Shown here: in pieces, positions 1-8,782 of the stretch
How the letters are laid out: each line of letters begins with the position of its first letter
Position numbering within the stretch: the first letter of the stretch is position 1
Source: a candidate division WS1 bacterium
Lineage (GTDB): Bacteria; Armatimonadota; Zipacnadia; Zipacnadales; UBA11051
DNA: 35,327 nucleotides
Assembly: GCA_012518355.1 (NCBI GenBank)
Contig: JAAYSP010000212.1
Coordinates: 1 to 35,327 of the forward strand
Direction of reading: 5' to 3'
Notes under the pieces: model-generated
Told to the model about the DNA's origin: nothing
The model's database searches: none
Seen by the model: the letters and a program-made list of their open reading frames with translations, nothing else
Made by a program: the position numbers and the translations under genes

Positions 1-212
1 TGATGACGGCGCTGGCCACCATTTTTGCCATGATCCCACTTGCCCTGGGCTTCCGCTCCGGCAGCGAGATGTGGCAACCGATGGCAATTTCAGTCATCGG
101 AGGGCTGGTCACTTCGACCTTGCTGACCCTGCTCGTGGTGCCGGTAGCCTACAGCCTCATGGATGGCCTATCTCGCAAAATTGGATGGCTGCTTCGGTTT
201 GGAAAGGACTAG
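1..212 (+). CDS. RND family efflux transporter, C-terminal end (partial)
   Basis: The window opens inside this gene; only about 69 C-terminal residues are visible, ending at TAG 210-212. The residues TALATIFAMIPLALG, then a glycine-rich loop, then a hydrophobic helix with LLTLLVVPVAYSLMD, match the last two transmembrane helices of AcrB/MexB/CusA-type proton-driven RND pumps. The protein would sit in the inner membrane and export drugs, metals or lipids through a periplasmic adaptor and outer-membrane channel; the substrate cannot be told from this end. A short PII-like gene follows 75 nt downstream, a common pairing for PG0541-family proteins. Family call is confident, the subfamily is open. 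Confidence 0.85.
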   Translation, partial: MTALATIFAMIPLALGFRSGSEMWQPMAISVIGGLVTSTLLTLLVVPVAYSLMDGLSRKIGWLLRFGKD

Positions 213-287
213 TTAGCATAGCGGTGAGGCTAAGACCGATCTGCAGGATAGCATGACTTCACCGCGATTGCCTGGAGGTGAGACAAG

Positions 288-608
288 ATGACCGATGGCA
301 ACGAATGTCAGAAGTGCATACTTTTGATGGTATGCGAGACCATGTTCGCCGAAAGAGTGGTGGAGCTACTCAACGAGGTCCAGGTGCCAGGATACACGCG
401 TGTCGGAGGGGTCTCCGGAGTAGGGGAGACAGGCCGACATGAGGGCACCGCGATATGGCCAGGCACGAACACCGTCATCTTCAGTGCGCTGCCTGATGAG
501 GGCATGGCGGATCTGATCATGAAAAAGGTCGAGAAAGTCATCACCGAACACTACGCCCGGCGCCCCGGATTCGCTGCTTTCAAGCTGGCTGGCAGCCAGT
601 TGGACTAA
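288..608 (+). CDS. PG0541-family transporter-associated PII-like protein
   Basis: A small cytoplasmic protein of 106 residues with no signal peptide or membrane segment. It begins with a Cys-x-x-Cys (residues 7-10) and contains ERVVELLNEVQVPGYTRV, a glycine-rich loop (GVSGVGETGRHEGTAIWPGTN) and the strand NTVIFSALPDE. These match the PII-like ferredoxin-fold proteins found directly behind RND transporter genes and named PG0541 family. By analogy to PII proteins it probably forms a trimer that senses a small ligand and adjusts the pump; this is inference. The start is set by GGAGGTGA at 274-281, six nucleotides before ATG. It is probably co-transcribed with the RND gene. Confidence 0.75.
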   Translation: MTDGNECQKCILLMVCETMFAERVVELLNEVQVPGYTRVGGVSGVGETGRHEGTAIWPGTNTVIFSALPDEGMADLIMKKVEKVITEHYARRPGFAAFKLAGSQLD

Positions 609-682
609 TTCGTGACGGTAGCTGGTTAGTAGGTCCAAAACAGCGTTCGTGTGAGGCGGCTTGTTGCCTAGATCGTGCTATA

Positions 683-721
683 GAGCGCCACACGTCCGTT
701 TGACGCGGATGTTTGGCGCTC
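683..721. terminator. Long hairpin after the RND/PG0541 pair
   Basis: Two 16-nt arms (683-698 and 706-721) pair with one mismatch and one G-U wobble around a 7-nt loop. It lies 75 nt behind the PG0541-like gene. There is no clear run of T after it, so an intrinsic terminator is only one reading; a transcript-stabilising hairpin is another. Confidence 0.45.
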
Positions 722-1236
722 ACTTGTTGACGGCGGAGATTTAGCGTTCACTTGGTATGCTGCTACGGAGTAGTCTCCCGCATGGTCATATAGTGGGCGC
801 ATTCCTGCCGATTTGGCACGTAACACAACTGTGGACGTAACAAGATACGACGACAACGGCCAGACATGGTATCGGATCGTGTTCATGCGTCTCCGCCTGC
901 GCGTGCTTCCGAGCGCTGTCGATCAGGTACCGCTCCGCTTCTGCGATCGACTGGTTCGTGACGAGGCGCCGCTTGAAACTATCTGTACGGTCGCGGTTTT
1001 GTGACTGCTCAATCTCCTGCCAGCCCTCACTCTCCAGGTTCTATCGAGCCATGAACGGTGTTGCGAAACTACAGAGGCGTTAGCGATATGTTTCGGCGCT
1101 CGACAAGAGATCGTGCGGTGCGATGGGCGGGATTTGATAGATGCTTCGAGATGGCGCGGGAGCGGGGTCTGATGGCTTTCATGCCCGGCCAGATGGCGTT
1201 GGCAGTATCAGTCTGCTGTACCAATTCGCAGACCGT

Positions 1237-1264
1237 TTGTGTAGGGACGCTGTTGTGCTATGAT
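1237..1264 (+). promoter_or_regulatory. Sigma-70-like promoter for the amidase
   Basis: TTGTGT (1237-1242) and TATGAT (1259-1264) are separated by 16 nt. The -10 matches the consensus at five of six positions, the -35 at three. Transcription would start near 1271, about 70 nt before the amidase start. Confidence 0.5.
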
Positions 1265-1338
1265 ACAGTCCGTGCCGCACCATGGTACAGCGAGATACAG
1301 TGACCATATGAGTCGATAGGCTTTACGAGGTGATTATT

Positions 1339-2601
1339 GTGGCAACAAATCTTCGTTTCATTGCCGCCCTAACCCTGCTGGTGGTATTTTCCGCTCCGGT
1401 CTGGAGCGCACGAGCGCTGGTGACTACCGCTGCCAAAAGCGGAGTGCGTTGTGGCCCCAGTGCTGAGTATGCGCGGCTGACGGTGCTGCCTCCGCAGGTG
1501 CGTCTATGGGCCATCGGGCGCGAGGGCTCGTGGTATCAGGTCAAGTTGGCCGAGAATCTGGTGGGATGGGTGCAGAATTCTGATGTCCGCGAATTGGGAA
1601 CGGACGTGACACTGCGCACCGCTCGGCTGACCGACATATCTGTCACCTCGCAGAATAACGGCGTCACCAGAGTGACCTTCTTCCTGAACGATCGCGTAGC
1701 ATTTCGGATTCGCCAGTCGGTGTTTCCCTCTCAGCTAAAAGTAGATTTGTTCCGTTGCGCCGCGGCCCAAAACGGGCTCAAACAGTTTCCGGGTACATCC
1801 ACGGTTCGCCCAAATCTGCCGCAACAGATGGCAACCGACTGGGTGGAGGTCACTCTCGACCTGCAAAACGTCCATCAAACCGGCTACCAGGCGTATTTTT
1901 CACAGGCGGGGCACCTCATCGTGGATATCAAGCCGCCGTTTGCCAGCGCTTCGGTGGCCGGTAAGCGCATAGCCATAGACCCCGGTCACGGTGGTATGGA
2001 CAGTGGGGCAGTAGGGCCCACTCGATATCGCGAAAAGGATGCAAATCTGGCGATAAGTCAGATACTTAAGCGAGAGTTGATGGCCGCAGGTGCCGAGGCT
2101 GTTCTTACACGTGAAACTGATAAGGCTGTGGGCCCCGGAAGCCCGGCAGGGGCTGAACTTGAAGCACGTGTCGCTAAGAGCAAGGGTGCTGACCCCGACC
2201 TCTTCATCAGTGTACACAACAATGCAGTCGGCTCTGGAAGCGCGGCTACCGCATATGGAACCGAGACTTACTACTGGACCCCTATGAGCCAGCTTCTAGC
2301 GGCCAAAATCCAGCAAGAATTGGTGGCAGCACTGGGTACAAGAGATCGATTTGTGGGCTGGCAGCGTTTCTATGTACTCAGGGAAACTGACTGCCCAAGA
2401 GTGTTAGTGGAGTGTGCATTTATCAGCCATCCTGAAGAGGAAGTCAAGCTGAAGGACGCGGGATTTCAGGCACGGGCTGCTCGAGGAATTATTGCAGGTA
2501 TTCAGGCCTATCTGGCTGCCGCAGTACAGCCGCCTACTGTAAGTCCTGCAGTTCCGGGGCTGGATCTGCTGTCCTCATCGCTGATTGGCCCCGAAGGCTG
2601 A
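1339..2601 (+). CDS. Secreted N-acetylmuramoyl-L-alanine amidase (SH3b-AMIN-Amidase_3)
   Basis: Cuts the amide bond between N-acetylmuramic acid and the stem peptide of peptidoglycan, acting in the periplasm, typically during daughter-cell separation. A signal peptide covers about residues 1-26 (ending APVWSARA). An SH3b-like domain follows (about 27-85, with SWYQVKLAENLVGWV), then an AMIN domain (about 90-200) that targets AmiC-type enzymes to the envelope, then a zinc amidase domain (about 208-395). Zinc ligands appear as His217 (DPGHGG), Glu232 (REKD) and His293 (SVHNN), with catalytic Glu358 (VLVECAF). The start chosen is GTG 1339, five nucleotides after GAGGTGA (1327-1333); a GTG at 1330 lies inside that SD. 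It stands alone and converges on the histidine kinase with 26 nt between. Confidence 0.92.
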   Translation: MATNLRFIAALTLLVVFSAPVWSARALVTTAAKSGVRCGPSAEYARLTVLPPQVRLWAIGREGSWYQVKLAENLVGWVQNSDVRELGTDVTLRTARLTDISVTSQNNGVTRVTFFLNDRVAFRIRQSVFPSQLKVDLFRCAAAQNGLKQFPGTSTVRPNLPQQMATDWVEVTLDLQNVHQTGYQAYFSQAGHLIVDIKPPFASASVAGKRIAIDPGHGGMDSGAVGPTRYREKDANLAISQILKRELMAAGAEAVLTRETDKAVGPGSPAGAELEARVAKSKGADPDLFISVHNNAVGSGSAATAYGTETYYWTPMSQLLAAKIQQELVAALGTRDRFVGWQRFYVLRETDCPRVLVECAFISHPEEEVKLKDAGFQARAARGIIAGIQAYLAAAVQPPTVSPAVPGLDLLSSSLIGPEG

Positions 2602-2627
2602 GATTGAAGTGAACGCCTGGGCCTAAC

Positions 2628-4301
2628 CTAAACAGAGATTGCTTGCTCAGAGGGGGCAGCAATCGTCATCACAGGCAGCCTCACAGTGAACGTGGTGTTG
2701 ATGCCAGGCTGGGATTCAAATTCGATCACACCCCCGTGGTCGTCCTGTACGATGCGCTGACAGGAAAATAGCCCCAGACCGGTCCCCGTTTTCTTGGTAC
2801 TATAAAACGGGTCGAAAATGTCTTGCTTGGTGTCAGCGGGGATGCCTGGACCGTTATCGGTAAAACTGATTACAACCTCGTCCTGATCCTGATAGGTTCG
2901 TATAGTCAGTTCAGGATTTTTTGTCCCCTGTAGCGCTTCGACCGCGTTCAGACACAGATTCAGAAATACCCGGTCCATCTGAGTCTCGTCAACCATCACC
3001 TCGGGCAGTCCCTCCTCCAGATGCTGGCAGACGCGCACTCGACGGTGATTGAATTCAGTGTTCAGAAGAGAGAGTGTGCTTGTCGCTACAGTGTTGATAT
3101 TGGCGGGTTTGAGGCGCATTTTTTCCACATGGGAGAACGACATCAGTCTCTCAGCCAGGGCGGCAAGCCGCTTGGTCTGGCGCCGTACTACCTCTTCAGA
3201 TTCGCTGTCCACGTCTGTATCAGCCAGCATCAGGTCAATCAGGGGCTGCAACGGCGTCACTATGTTGATCATGTCATGGGCAACAGTGGCGGCCAGTGCC
3301 CCGATAGTGGACAGAGTCTGCGACCTGAGCAGCTGTTCCTGGGCAGACTGCAGGTCTTCGTATGCGTTGCGTAAATCAGTAAATAGTTGAGCGTTTACAA
3401 TGGCTACTGATGCCTGAGTTGCCACGCTTGCCAACAAATCGGCGTCACCTTCGCCAAATACGTGGGTTGCCGAGGTGCTGTCGAGGTAGATCACGCCCAA
3501 GACATCGTTCTTGTGCACCAACGGCGCACAAACCGCGGAACGGATTCGCAAGTCGTGAACACTGGCCAGACCCTGGAAGCGCTCGTCACTCATCGCGTCG
3601 GTAGTCATGATGGTCAGGCGCTCCTGCATGGCCTTGTTGACCATGTGTCGAGAGATGGCCACTTGTGTGGCATCGATCTCGATGTCGGGACGCCAACGGG
3701 CCACTCTGGGCGCCAGGTCACCGCTGCCAGGGTCGAGTAGCAGGAGGAATGCACGCTCGGCCGGCAGGCTGTCCATCACAGCATCCATAATCGTGTTGCC
3801 CAGTTCGACTACGTCTAGAGTTGACCCGAGTGCCTGGCCGACGCGTTGGTATACCTGCAGATAACGCAGGGGTGCGCTCATCTCTCGTTGGGCATCGGCG
3901 TCGCCGCCGGCGGCAACCGAATAGACAACACTGTCGGCGTGAAAAGGCTTGTCTCCGGTATCATCGAGGCGGACAGACTGCAGCGCCTCAGTTCCAGCCG
4001 TGTCTTCCTGCTTGATTTCCAGAGTCATCCAGGTTCTGCCCATACGGAAGCGGTCGTTTGGGCGCAATACTGCCGGCGTGTTGATACGCCTTTGGCCAAC
4101 GAAAGTGCCGTTGACGCTACCCAGATCTTCCAAAAGCCACACATCTTCGGACTGCTGTGTCAGCCGGGCGTGAGAGCGCGAGATGCGTGGATCAAGAGGG
4201 AGACAGATGTCGTTGTCGGATCTGCGCCCGAGTGTAAGTGTAGGCCCCTTGAGGAGAAATCGGGTACCTTCCATCTCGCCGCCGAGAATGACCAGCTCCA
4301 T
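2628..4301 (-). CDS. Soluble FHA-GAF sensor histidine kinase
   Basis: A 557-residue cytoplasmic kinase without transmembrane segments or signal peptide. Domains in order: FHA phosphopeptide-binding (about 1-95; GRRSDNDI, RISRSHARL and SVNGTF hold the usual Arg, Ser and Asn), GAF (about 155-305), a coiled-coil linker, a dimerisation/phosphoacceptor helix with His342 in ATVAHDMIN, and a HATPase domain with N-box NLCLNAVEAL, DNGPGIP and GTGLGL. It should autophosphorylate on His342 and pass the phosphate to a response regulator, but none is encoded nearby. The FHA domain suggests input from a Ser/Thr kinase. ATG 4301 has GGTGAG just upstream; a GTG at 4310 would overlap that SD. It lies 59 nt behind purM and probably shares its transcript, though nothing else links it to purines. 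Confidence 0.87.
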   Translation of the reverse strand: MELVILGGEMEGTRFLLKGPTLTLGRRSDNDICLPLDPRISRSHARLTQQSEDVWLLEDLGSVNGTFVGQRRINTPAVLRPNDRFRMGRTWMTLEIKQEDTAGTEALQSVRLDDTGDKPFHADSVVYSVAAGGDADAQREMSAPLRYLQVYQRVGQALGSTLDVVELGNTIMDAVMDSLPAERAFLLLLDPGSGDLAPRVARWRPDIEIDATQVAISRHMVNKAMQERLTIMTTDAMSDERFQGLASVHDLRIRSAVCAPLVHKNDVLGVIYLDSTSATHVFGEGDADLLASVATQASVAIVNAQLFTDLRNAYEDLQSAQEQLLRSQTLSTIGALAATVAHDMINIVTPLQPLIDLMLADTDVDSESEEVVRRQTKRLAALAERLMSFSHVEKMRLKPANINTVATSTLSLLNTEFNHRRVRVCQHLEEGLPEVMVDETQMDRVFLNLCLNAVEALQGTKNPELTIRTYQDQDEVVISFTDNGPGIPADTKQDIFDPFYSTKKTGTGLGLFSCQRIVQDDHGGVIEFESQPGINTTFTVRLPVMTIAAPSEQAISV

Positions 4302-4360
4302 GCTTCTCACCGCCTTGGTCGATTTGGGATATGGCAGTCATCGGCAAAATCCGGTGACTG

Positions 4361-5416
4361 TTAGAATCGCAATTGCACCGATTCGGCACCAGTACCAATT
4401 GTACCGATGACAAAGCACTGCTGCCCTGCCGCAGTGAGAGCCTGAGTCCACTCATCCACGTCTTCGGGTGCCAGGACTATCGCCATCCCGAGCCCCATGT
4501 TGAAGGTGCGATACATTTCGTCTGTCTGCACCTGAGCAGCAGTTTGGATCATGGTGAAGACGGGCGGCACCGGGACGGCAGCACTGTCCAACTGTGCGTT
4601 CATACCGGCTGGTAACAGCCGCGCGATGTTGTCATACCATCCGCCACCGGTGATGTGCGCTATACCTTTTGGCTGGCCCAGGCTGGATGGCTGGGTGCCT
4701 TGTCCAAGCAGGGGCACCAGATCCTGACAATAGAGACGTGTAGGCTTAAGCAACTCCTCACCAAGACTACAACCCAACTCTTGTATGTGCTGATCAAGGC
4801 GATAGCCGGCCATCTCAAGAAGCGCTTTTCTGGCCAGCGAATAACCGTTGCTGTGCAAGCCCGAGGAGGCAAGCCCCAGTACCACGTCATCGGGACGGAT
4901 CTCCGAACCATCCACTATCTGTTCTCTCTCGACTATTCCAACTGCGAAGCCAACCAGATCATATTCGCCATCCGCGTACATGCCGGGCAGCTCCGCCAGT
5001 TCACCACCCAGAAGCGCGCATCCTGCCCTGGCACACGCTGCAGCGACACCCTCGATGATCTGGGTTGCAGTCTCTTGCCTCAACTTGCCGATGCCCAGGT
5101 AATCCAGGAAAAACAGTGGGCGAGCGCCCATGCAGACGATGTCGTCCACGTTCATGGCCACCAGGTCCTGGCCGACAGTATCATGTTTGTCGAGTACAAA
5201 GGCAATCTTGAGCTTGGTGCCCACGCCATCGGTACCCGACACCAATACAGGGTCATGATAGCCCTGCCCCAGTGCGAACATGCCTCCAAAATCGGCGAGC
5301 CCACGGAGGACCGATGGCCCGTGTGTAGCTCGTATGGCGCCCTGCACCCGCCGAAGGGTCTCGTCTGCTGCATTGATGTTGACCCCGGCATCGGCGTAGG
5401 TAGTCCTTTTGTTCAC
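4361..5416 (-). CDS. purM: Phosphoribosylformylglycinamidine cyclo-ligase (AIR synthetase)
   Basis: Step five of de novo purine synthesis: ATP-dependent ring closure of FGAM to aminoimidazole ribonucleotide in the cytosol. The protein has 351 residues, the normal length. The family signature SGTDGVGTKLKIA is at about residues 60-72, followed by MNVDDIVCMGARPLFFLDYLG and LGGELAELPGMY, the conserved loops of the PurM/PurL/SelD/ThiL ATP-binding fold. The start is GTG 5416: GGGAGGTG stands 8 nt upstream and no in-frame ATG fits better. That SD overlaps the purF stop, with 18 nt between the genes, so translation is probably coupled. It is the last purine gene of this run. Confidence 0.96.
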   Translation of the reverse strand: MNKRTTYADAGVNINAADETLRRVQGAIRATHGPSVLRGLADFGGMFALGQGYHDPVLVSGTDGVGTKLKIAFVLDKHDTVGQDLVAMNVDDIVCMGARPLFFLDYLGIGKLRQETATQIIEGVAAACARAGCALLGGELAELPGMYADGEYDLVGFAVGIVEREQIVDGSEIRPDDVVLGLASSGLHSNGYSLARKALLEMAGYRLDQHIQELGCSLGEELLKPTRLYCQDLVPLLGQGTQPSSLGQPKGIAHITGGGWYDNIARLLPAGMNAQLDSAAVPVPPVFTMIQTAAQVQTDEMYRTFNMGLGMAIVLAPEDVDEWTQALTAAGQQCFVIGTIGTGAESVQLRF

Positions 5417-5434
5417 AGCAATGGCACCTCCCGG

Positions 5435-6955
5435 CTATGCCTTCGCAACGTCTTGTTCATAGAGCCGGCCTTCTCCTGCCGGTTCGCTAGCCTTAGCCGC
5501 CTTGAGTTCACGAGGAATGGGTATGGGATAGTGGTTGTCAAAGCAGGCAGTACAGAAGTTGTTTTTCGGTAGCCCCACCGCAGTGATCAGATTTTTCATA
5601 TCCAGGTATTCGAGACTGTCAGCGCCCAGATGCTCTCTGATGTCTTCCACCGACATCCGCGCAGCGATCAGCTCATCTACTCTTGCAGATGTGTCTACAC
5701 CATAGTAGCAGCCGTATCTGATGGGGGGACAGTTGATGCGCAAGTGAATCTCTCGTGCTCCTGCATCGCGCAGTAGCTGTATTTCAGGCCCGGTGGTTGT
5801 GCCGCGTACGATGGAATCGTCTACCACAACCAGTCGCTTGCCGCTAACTGCCTCCTTCAGTGGTGACAGTTTCATCTTGACGCCTAACTCACGCAGACGT
5901 TGGTCAGGCGCTATGAAGGTACGGTGTATGTAGCGATTCTTTATGAAGCCCTCTCCATAGGGGATTTTTGCCACTTGGGCATAGCCCATGGCATGAGGGA
6001 TAGCGCTTTCAGGCACGGGTATGACCAGGTCCGCGTCTACTGGCGCTTGCTGGGCCAGGAGGTGCCCCATGCGTTGACGCGACATGTATACCGATCGGCC
6101 GTAAATATGGCTATCGGGCCGGGCAAAGTAGATGAATTCGAAAATACAGCACGCTTTTCGTGTGGGTTCGATTACTTGTCGTGAAGTCAGCCCGTTGGCA
6201 TCTATAGTGACCATCTCACCGGGCTCAACTTCGCGTACGAAATCAGCCCCTACAGTGTGCAATGCACAGGTCTCGGAGGCGACCACCCATCGGTTTTCGC
6301 TCAGGCGGCCAATACACAGGGGTCGAACTCCATAGGGGTCGCGAACTGCGATGATGCGGCGGGGTGCCAACAACACCAGCGAGTAGGCACCCTCAATCTG
6401 GCCCATCATCTGCACTATTGCGTCTTCAAGCGTATCGGCGTCGGAGCGTGACAGAAGTGCGGCCATGACCCCTGCATCACTGTTGCCATCGGGTTGCGCA
6501 CCGACTGCAGCCAACTGTTCATAGAGAGCTTGGGCGTTGAGCAGATTTCCATTGTGACCGATAGCAAACGGACCGAAGCGGCCTCTGCCAAGCGTGGGCT
6601 CAGCGTTGGCGACTACGCTAGTACCACTTGGTGCGTACCGGACATGACCAAGGGCTACGTCCCCGATAAGATTGCGCAAGGTCTGTTCGCTGAAAACCTG
6701 AAATGCCAGGCCTGCCGCTTTATGTAACTGCATGCCTTCGAGCGGATGCCACGCAGCTATGCCGGCACTCTCCTGGCCGCGATGTTGCAGTGCAAAAAGG
6801 CCAAAGTAGGTGATGCGGGATACTTCTTCGCCGGGGGCGTAAATCCCGAACACTCCGCACGCGTCACCCCAGTCCAGAGGGCATTGGCCACGGTGACAGC
6901 CATCGCAGTCAACATGAGTGCTTTGGCCCTGTAGCCGTGGCTGTTGGAGTTTCAT
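5435..6955 (-). CDS. purF: Amidophosphoribosyltransferase, Fe-S (Bacillus-type)
   Basis: Commits PRPP to purines by replacing pyrophosphate with ammonia from glutamine. From ATG 6955 the protein has 506 residues. An Ntn glutaminase domain starts at the nucleophile Cys33 (DACGVFGIYAPG) and includes HVRYAPSG and GHNGNL; the phosphoribosyltransferase domain has VVVDDSIVRGTT. Cysteines in KACCIFEF, RINCPP and NFCTACFDNHYP match the four 4Fe-4S ligands known from the B. subtilis enzyme. The reading frame stays open upstream to 7114, but that part overlaps purE and lacks an SD, so it is excluded. The 32-residue propeptide before Cys33 is longer than usual and holds Cys17, Cys20 and Cys25. The gene lies 37 nt behind purE. 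Confidence 0.95.
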   Translation of the reverse strand: MKLQQPRLQGQSTHVDCDGCHRGQCPLDWGDACGVFGIYAPGEEVSRITYFGLFALQHRGQESAGIAAWHPLEGMQLHKAAGLAFQVFSEQTLRNLIGDVALGHVRYAPSGTSVVANAEPTLGRGRFGPFAIGHNGNLLNAQALYEQLAAVGAQPDGNSDAGVMAALLSRSDADTLEDAIVQMMGQIEGAYSLVLLAPRRIIAVRDPYGVRPLCIGRLSENRWVVASETCALHTVGADFVREVEPGEMVTIDANGLTSRQVIEPTRKACCIFEFIYFARPDSHIYGRSVYMSRQRMGHLLAQQAPVDADLVIPVPESAIPHAMGYAQVAKIPYGEGFIKNRYIHRTFIAPDQRLRELGVKMKLSPLKEAVSGKRLVVVDDSIVRGTTTGPEIQLLRDAGAREIHLRINCPPIRYGCYYGVDTSARVDELIAARMSVEDIREHLGADSLEYLDMKNLITAVGLPKNNFCTACFDNHYPIPIPRELKAAKASEPAGEGRLYEQDVAKA

Positions 6956-6992
6956 CGAGTTTATCACTCCGTAATTGGAGGTAGTCGGTACT

Positions 6993-7502
6993 TCAAGTGG
7001 ATTTCTCCTGTATCGCCCTCGACTTTTCCAGCACTCCGGTTGCCATGTTGCGGCGATAAGCAACAAGTCTCTCGGCCAGGTCGGTGTTGGACAGTGCCAG
7101 TAGCTGCACTGCAAGCAGACCTGCGTTGGTGGCAGCGTCTATGCCAACGGTAGCCACTGGGATGCCGGGTGGCATCTGGACGATAGCGTACAGTGCGTCA
7201 GTCCCCTGCAAAGCAGAGCCGCTGAGTGGGACGCCGATGACCGGTAGGGTGGTATACGCAGCCACCACTCCGGGCAGTGCAGCTGCCATGCCCGCGCCGG
7301 CGATGAAGACTGACACCCCGCGCTCCGGAGCGCTGCGCACCAGCTCAGCTACCAGATCGGGCGTGCGGTGCGCCGAAGCGACGGCCACCTCATAAGTGAC
7401 GTCGAATTGCTTGAGGATGTCGACGGCTTTGCTCATGATGACGAAATCTGAATCACTGCCCATGAGCACAGACACTTGCGACACACGTCCACCTACGTTC
7501 AT
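6993..7502 (-). CDS. purE: N5-carboxyaminoimidazole ribonucleotide mutase
   Basis: Class I PurE, which moves the carboxyl of N5-CAIR to carbon 4 to give CAIR; it acts as a small cytosolic octamer. The 169-residue protein opens with VSVLMGSDSDF and contains VASAHRTPD, IAGAGMAAALPGV and a PVIGVPLSG segment, all hallmarks. ATG 7502 overlaps the purD stop as ATGA, so translation is coupled; there is no strong SD. Upstream in-frame codons would run further into purD. No purK (N5-CAIR synthetase) is in the window, so it must be elsewhere. Confidence 0.95.
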   Translation of the reverse strand: MNVGGRVSQVSVLMGSDSDFVIMSKAVDILKQFDVTYEVAVASAHRTPDLVAELVRSAPERGVSVFIAGAGMAAALPGVVAAYTTLPVIGVPLSGSALQGTDALYAIVQMPPGIPVATVGIDAATNAGLLAVQLLALSNTDLAERLVAYRRNMATGVLEKSRAIQEKST

Positions 7503-8782
7503 CCGTCGAGGCAATCGGAGCGAACTCGCCAACCGATGTCTCGCCTGTAGTACATGCCTTCGAAGCGTATCTTCTCCATCGCAGCATAAGCCCGATTGAA
7601 CGCTTCATCATAATCGGCGCCCAGTGCAGTTACGGCCAGTACTCTGCCGCCGGCGGTGTAGTAGCGGCCGTCCTCACAGGCAGTACCGGCATGGTACACA
7701 TGTATCTGTGGTTCAGCAGCAGCGTCTTCCAGACCGGTGATTAGTTTGCCTTTTTCATACTGCTGAGGATAGCCAGCAGAGGCAGCTACCACGCAAGCGG
7801 CGACCTGGTCGGACCATTGGAGGTTGATCCGCGCGAGGTTGCCTTCGGCAGTCGCTGCTAGCACCTCGAGAAGGTCGCTTTGCAGGCGCGGGATGACCAC
7901 CTGAGCTTCCGGATCACCGAAGCGGCAGTTGTATTCGATGAGTTCTGGCCCCTGGTCGGTGAGGATGCAGCCGGCGTATAGTGTACCGGTGTATGGAGCC
8001 CCCTCTGCTGCCATAGCCTGGACTGTCGGGACGACGACACTATCCACGATTTGCTGCTGCAGGTTGTCATCCACCGCGGGGACTGGCGAATAACAGCCCA
8101 TGCCTCCGGTGTTGGCACCGGTGTCACCCTCACCGATGCGCTTATGGTCTTGAGAGGGGACCATGGGCAAAACAGCTTTGCCATCGGTGAATACTTTGAT
8201 GGTGCACTCTTCACCGATCAGGCACTGTTCTATCACCACTCTGTTTCCGGCTGCTCCGAAGAGGCGCCTGACCATCACATCGTCCACAAACTGCTCTGCC
8301 TCTTCGATGGTGTCGCACACCTTGACGCCTTTGCCGAGCGCATCGCCATCGGCTTTCACCACGATGGGAGCGCCCTGTTCTCGCACGTAAGCTTTGGCCG
8401 CCTCAGGGCTATCGAAGACTGCGAATTCCTTGTCTGAAAGCCCATGTCTGGCCAACAACTCAGCGGTGAAAGCCTTGGAACCCTCGAGCCGAGCGGCTGC
8501 CGCACTGGGACCGAAAACTAGTCTTCCTTGAGCTCTCAATCGATCAGCCAGGCCCATGATGAGAGGTCTCTCGGGGCCAATGACCACCAGATCCACCTGT
8601 TTTTCTTCAGCGAAACGGCATAGGGCGTCAATATCTTCCGTCTGGATTTCAACACTGTGAGCGACCTGTGCGATGCCTGCGTTTCCAGGTGCGCAGTACA
8701 GTCGCCCTAGCAGAGGGCTGCGGCTGATTGCGTCTGCCAGAGCATGCTCACGGCCCCCGCTTCCGACAAGTAGCACTTTCAT
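7499..8782 (-). CDS. purD: Phosphoribosylamine--glycine ligase (GAR synthetase)
   Basis: Step two of purine synthesis: ATP-dependent joining of phosphoribosylamine and glycine. The protein has 427 residues, the full family length. The N-terminal Rossmann-like segment MKVLLVGSGGREHALA is followed by the ATP-grasp fold with IVVKADGDALGKGV, PSQDHKRIGEGDTGANTGGMG and IEYNCRFGDPEAQ, which carry nucleotide and metal ligands, then the usual C-terminal domain (VLAVTALGADYDEAFNRAY). The start ATG overlaps the dnaB stop (ATGA) and the end overlaps the purE start, so dnaB-purD-purE are translationally linked. Confidence 0.96.
   Translation of the reverse strand: MKVLLVGSGGREHALADAISRSPLLGRLYCAPGNAGIAQVAHSVEIQTEDIDALCRFAEEKQVDLVVIGPERPLIMGLADRLRAQGRLVFGPSAAAARLEGSKAFTAELLARHGLSDKEFAVFDSPEAAKAYVREQGAPIVVKADGDALGKGVKVCDTIEEAEQFVDDVMVRRLFGAAGNRVVIEQCLIGEECTIKVFTDGKAVLPMVPSQDHKRIGEGDTGANTGGMGCYSPVPAVDDNLQQQIVDSVVVPTVQAMAAEGAPYTGTLYAGCILTDQGPELIEYNCRFGDPEAQVVIPRLQSDLLEVLAATAEGNLARINLQWSDQVAACVVAASAGYPQQYEKGKLITGLEDAAAEPQIHVYHAGTACEDGRYYTAGGRVLAVTALGADYDEAFNRAYAAMEKIRFEGMYYRRDIGWRVRSDCLDG

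Larger units (their letters stand above)
609..1338. other. Non-coding stretch upstream of the amidase gene
   Basis: About 730 nt without a convincing gene. Short reading frames at 813-1004 and 1058-1303 lack SD sequences and recognisable protein character. Apart from the hairpin at 683-721 and a promoter-like pair at 1237-1264, there is an imperfect direct repeat of GCGCTCACTTG / GCGTTCACTTG around 716-760. It might be a decayed gene or hold a small RNA; nothing seen decides this. Confidence 0.5.

Noticed and set aside
1058..1303. 81-codon frame before the amidase
   Set aside because: No SD, unusual composition, and it overlaps the amidase promoter.
4655..5572. Plus-strand 305-codon reading frame
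   Set aside because: It lies antisense to purM and the purF end, has no SD and no family character.
6956..7114. N-terminal extension of purF
   Set aside because: It overlaps purE and has no SD; ATG 6955 with a normal PurF start is better.
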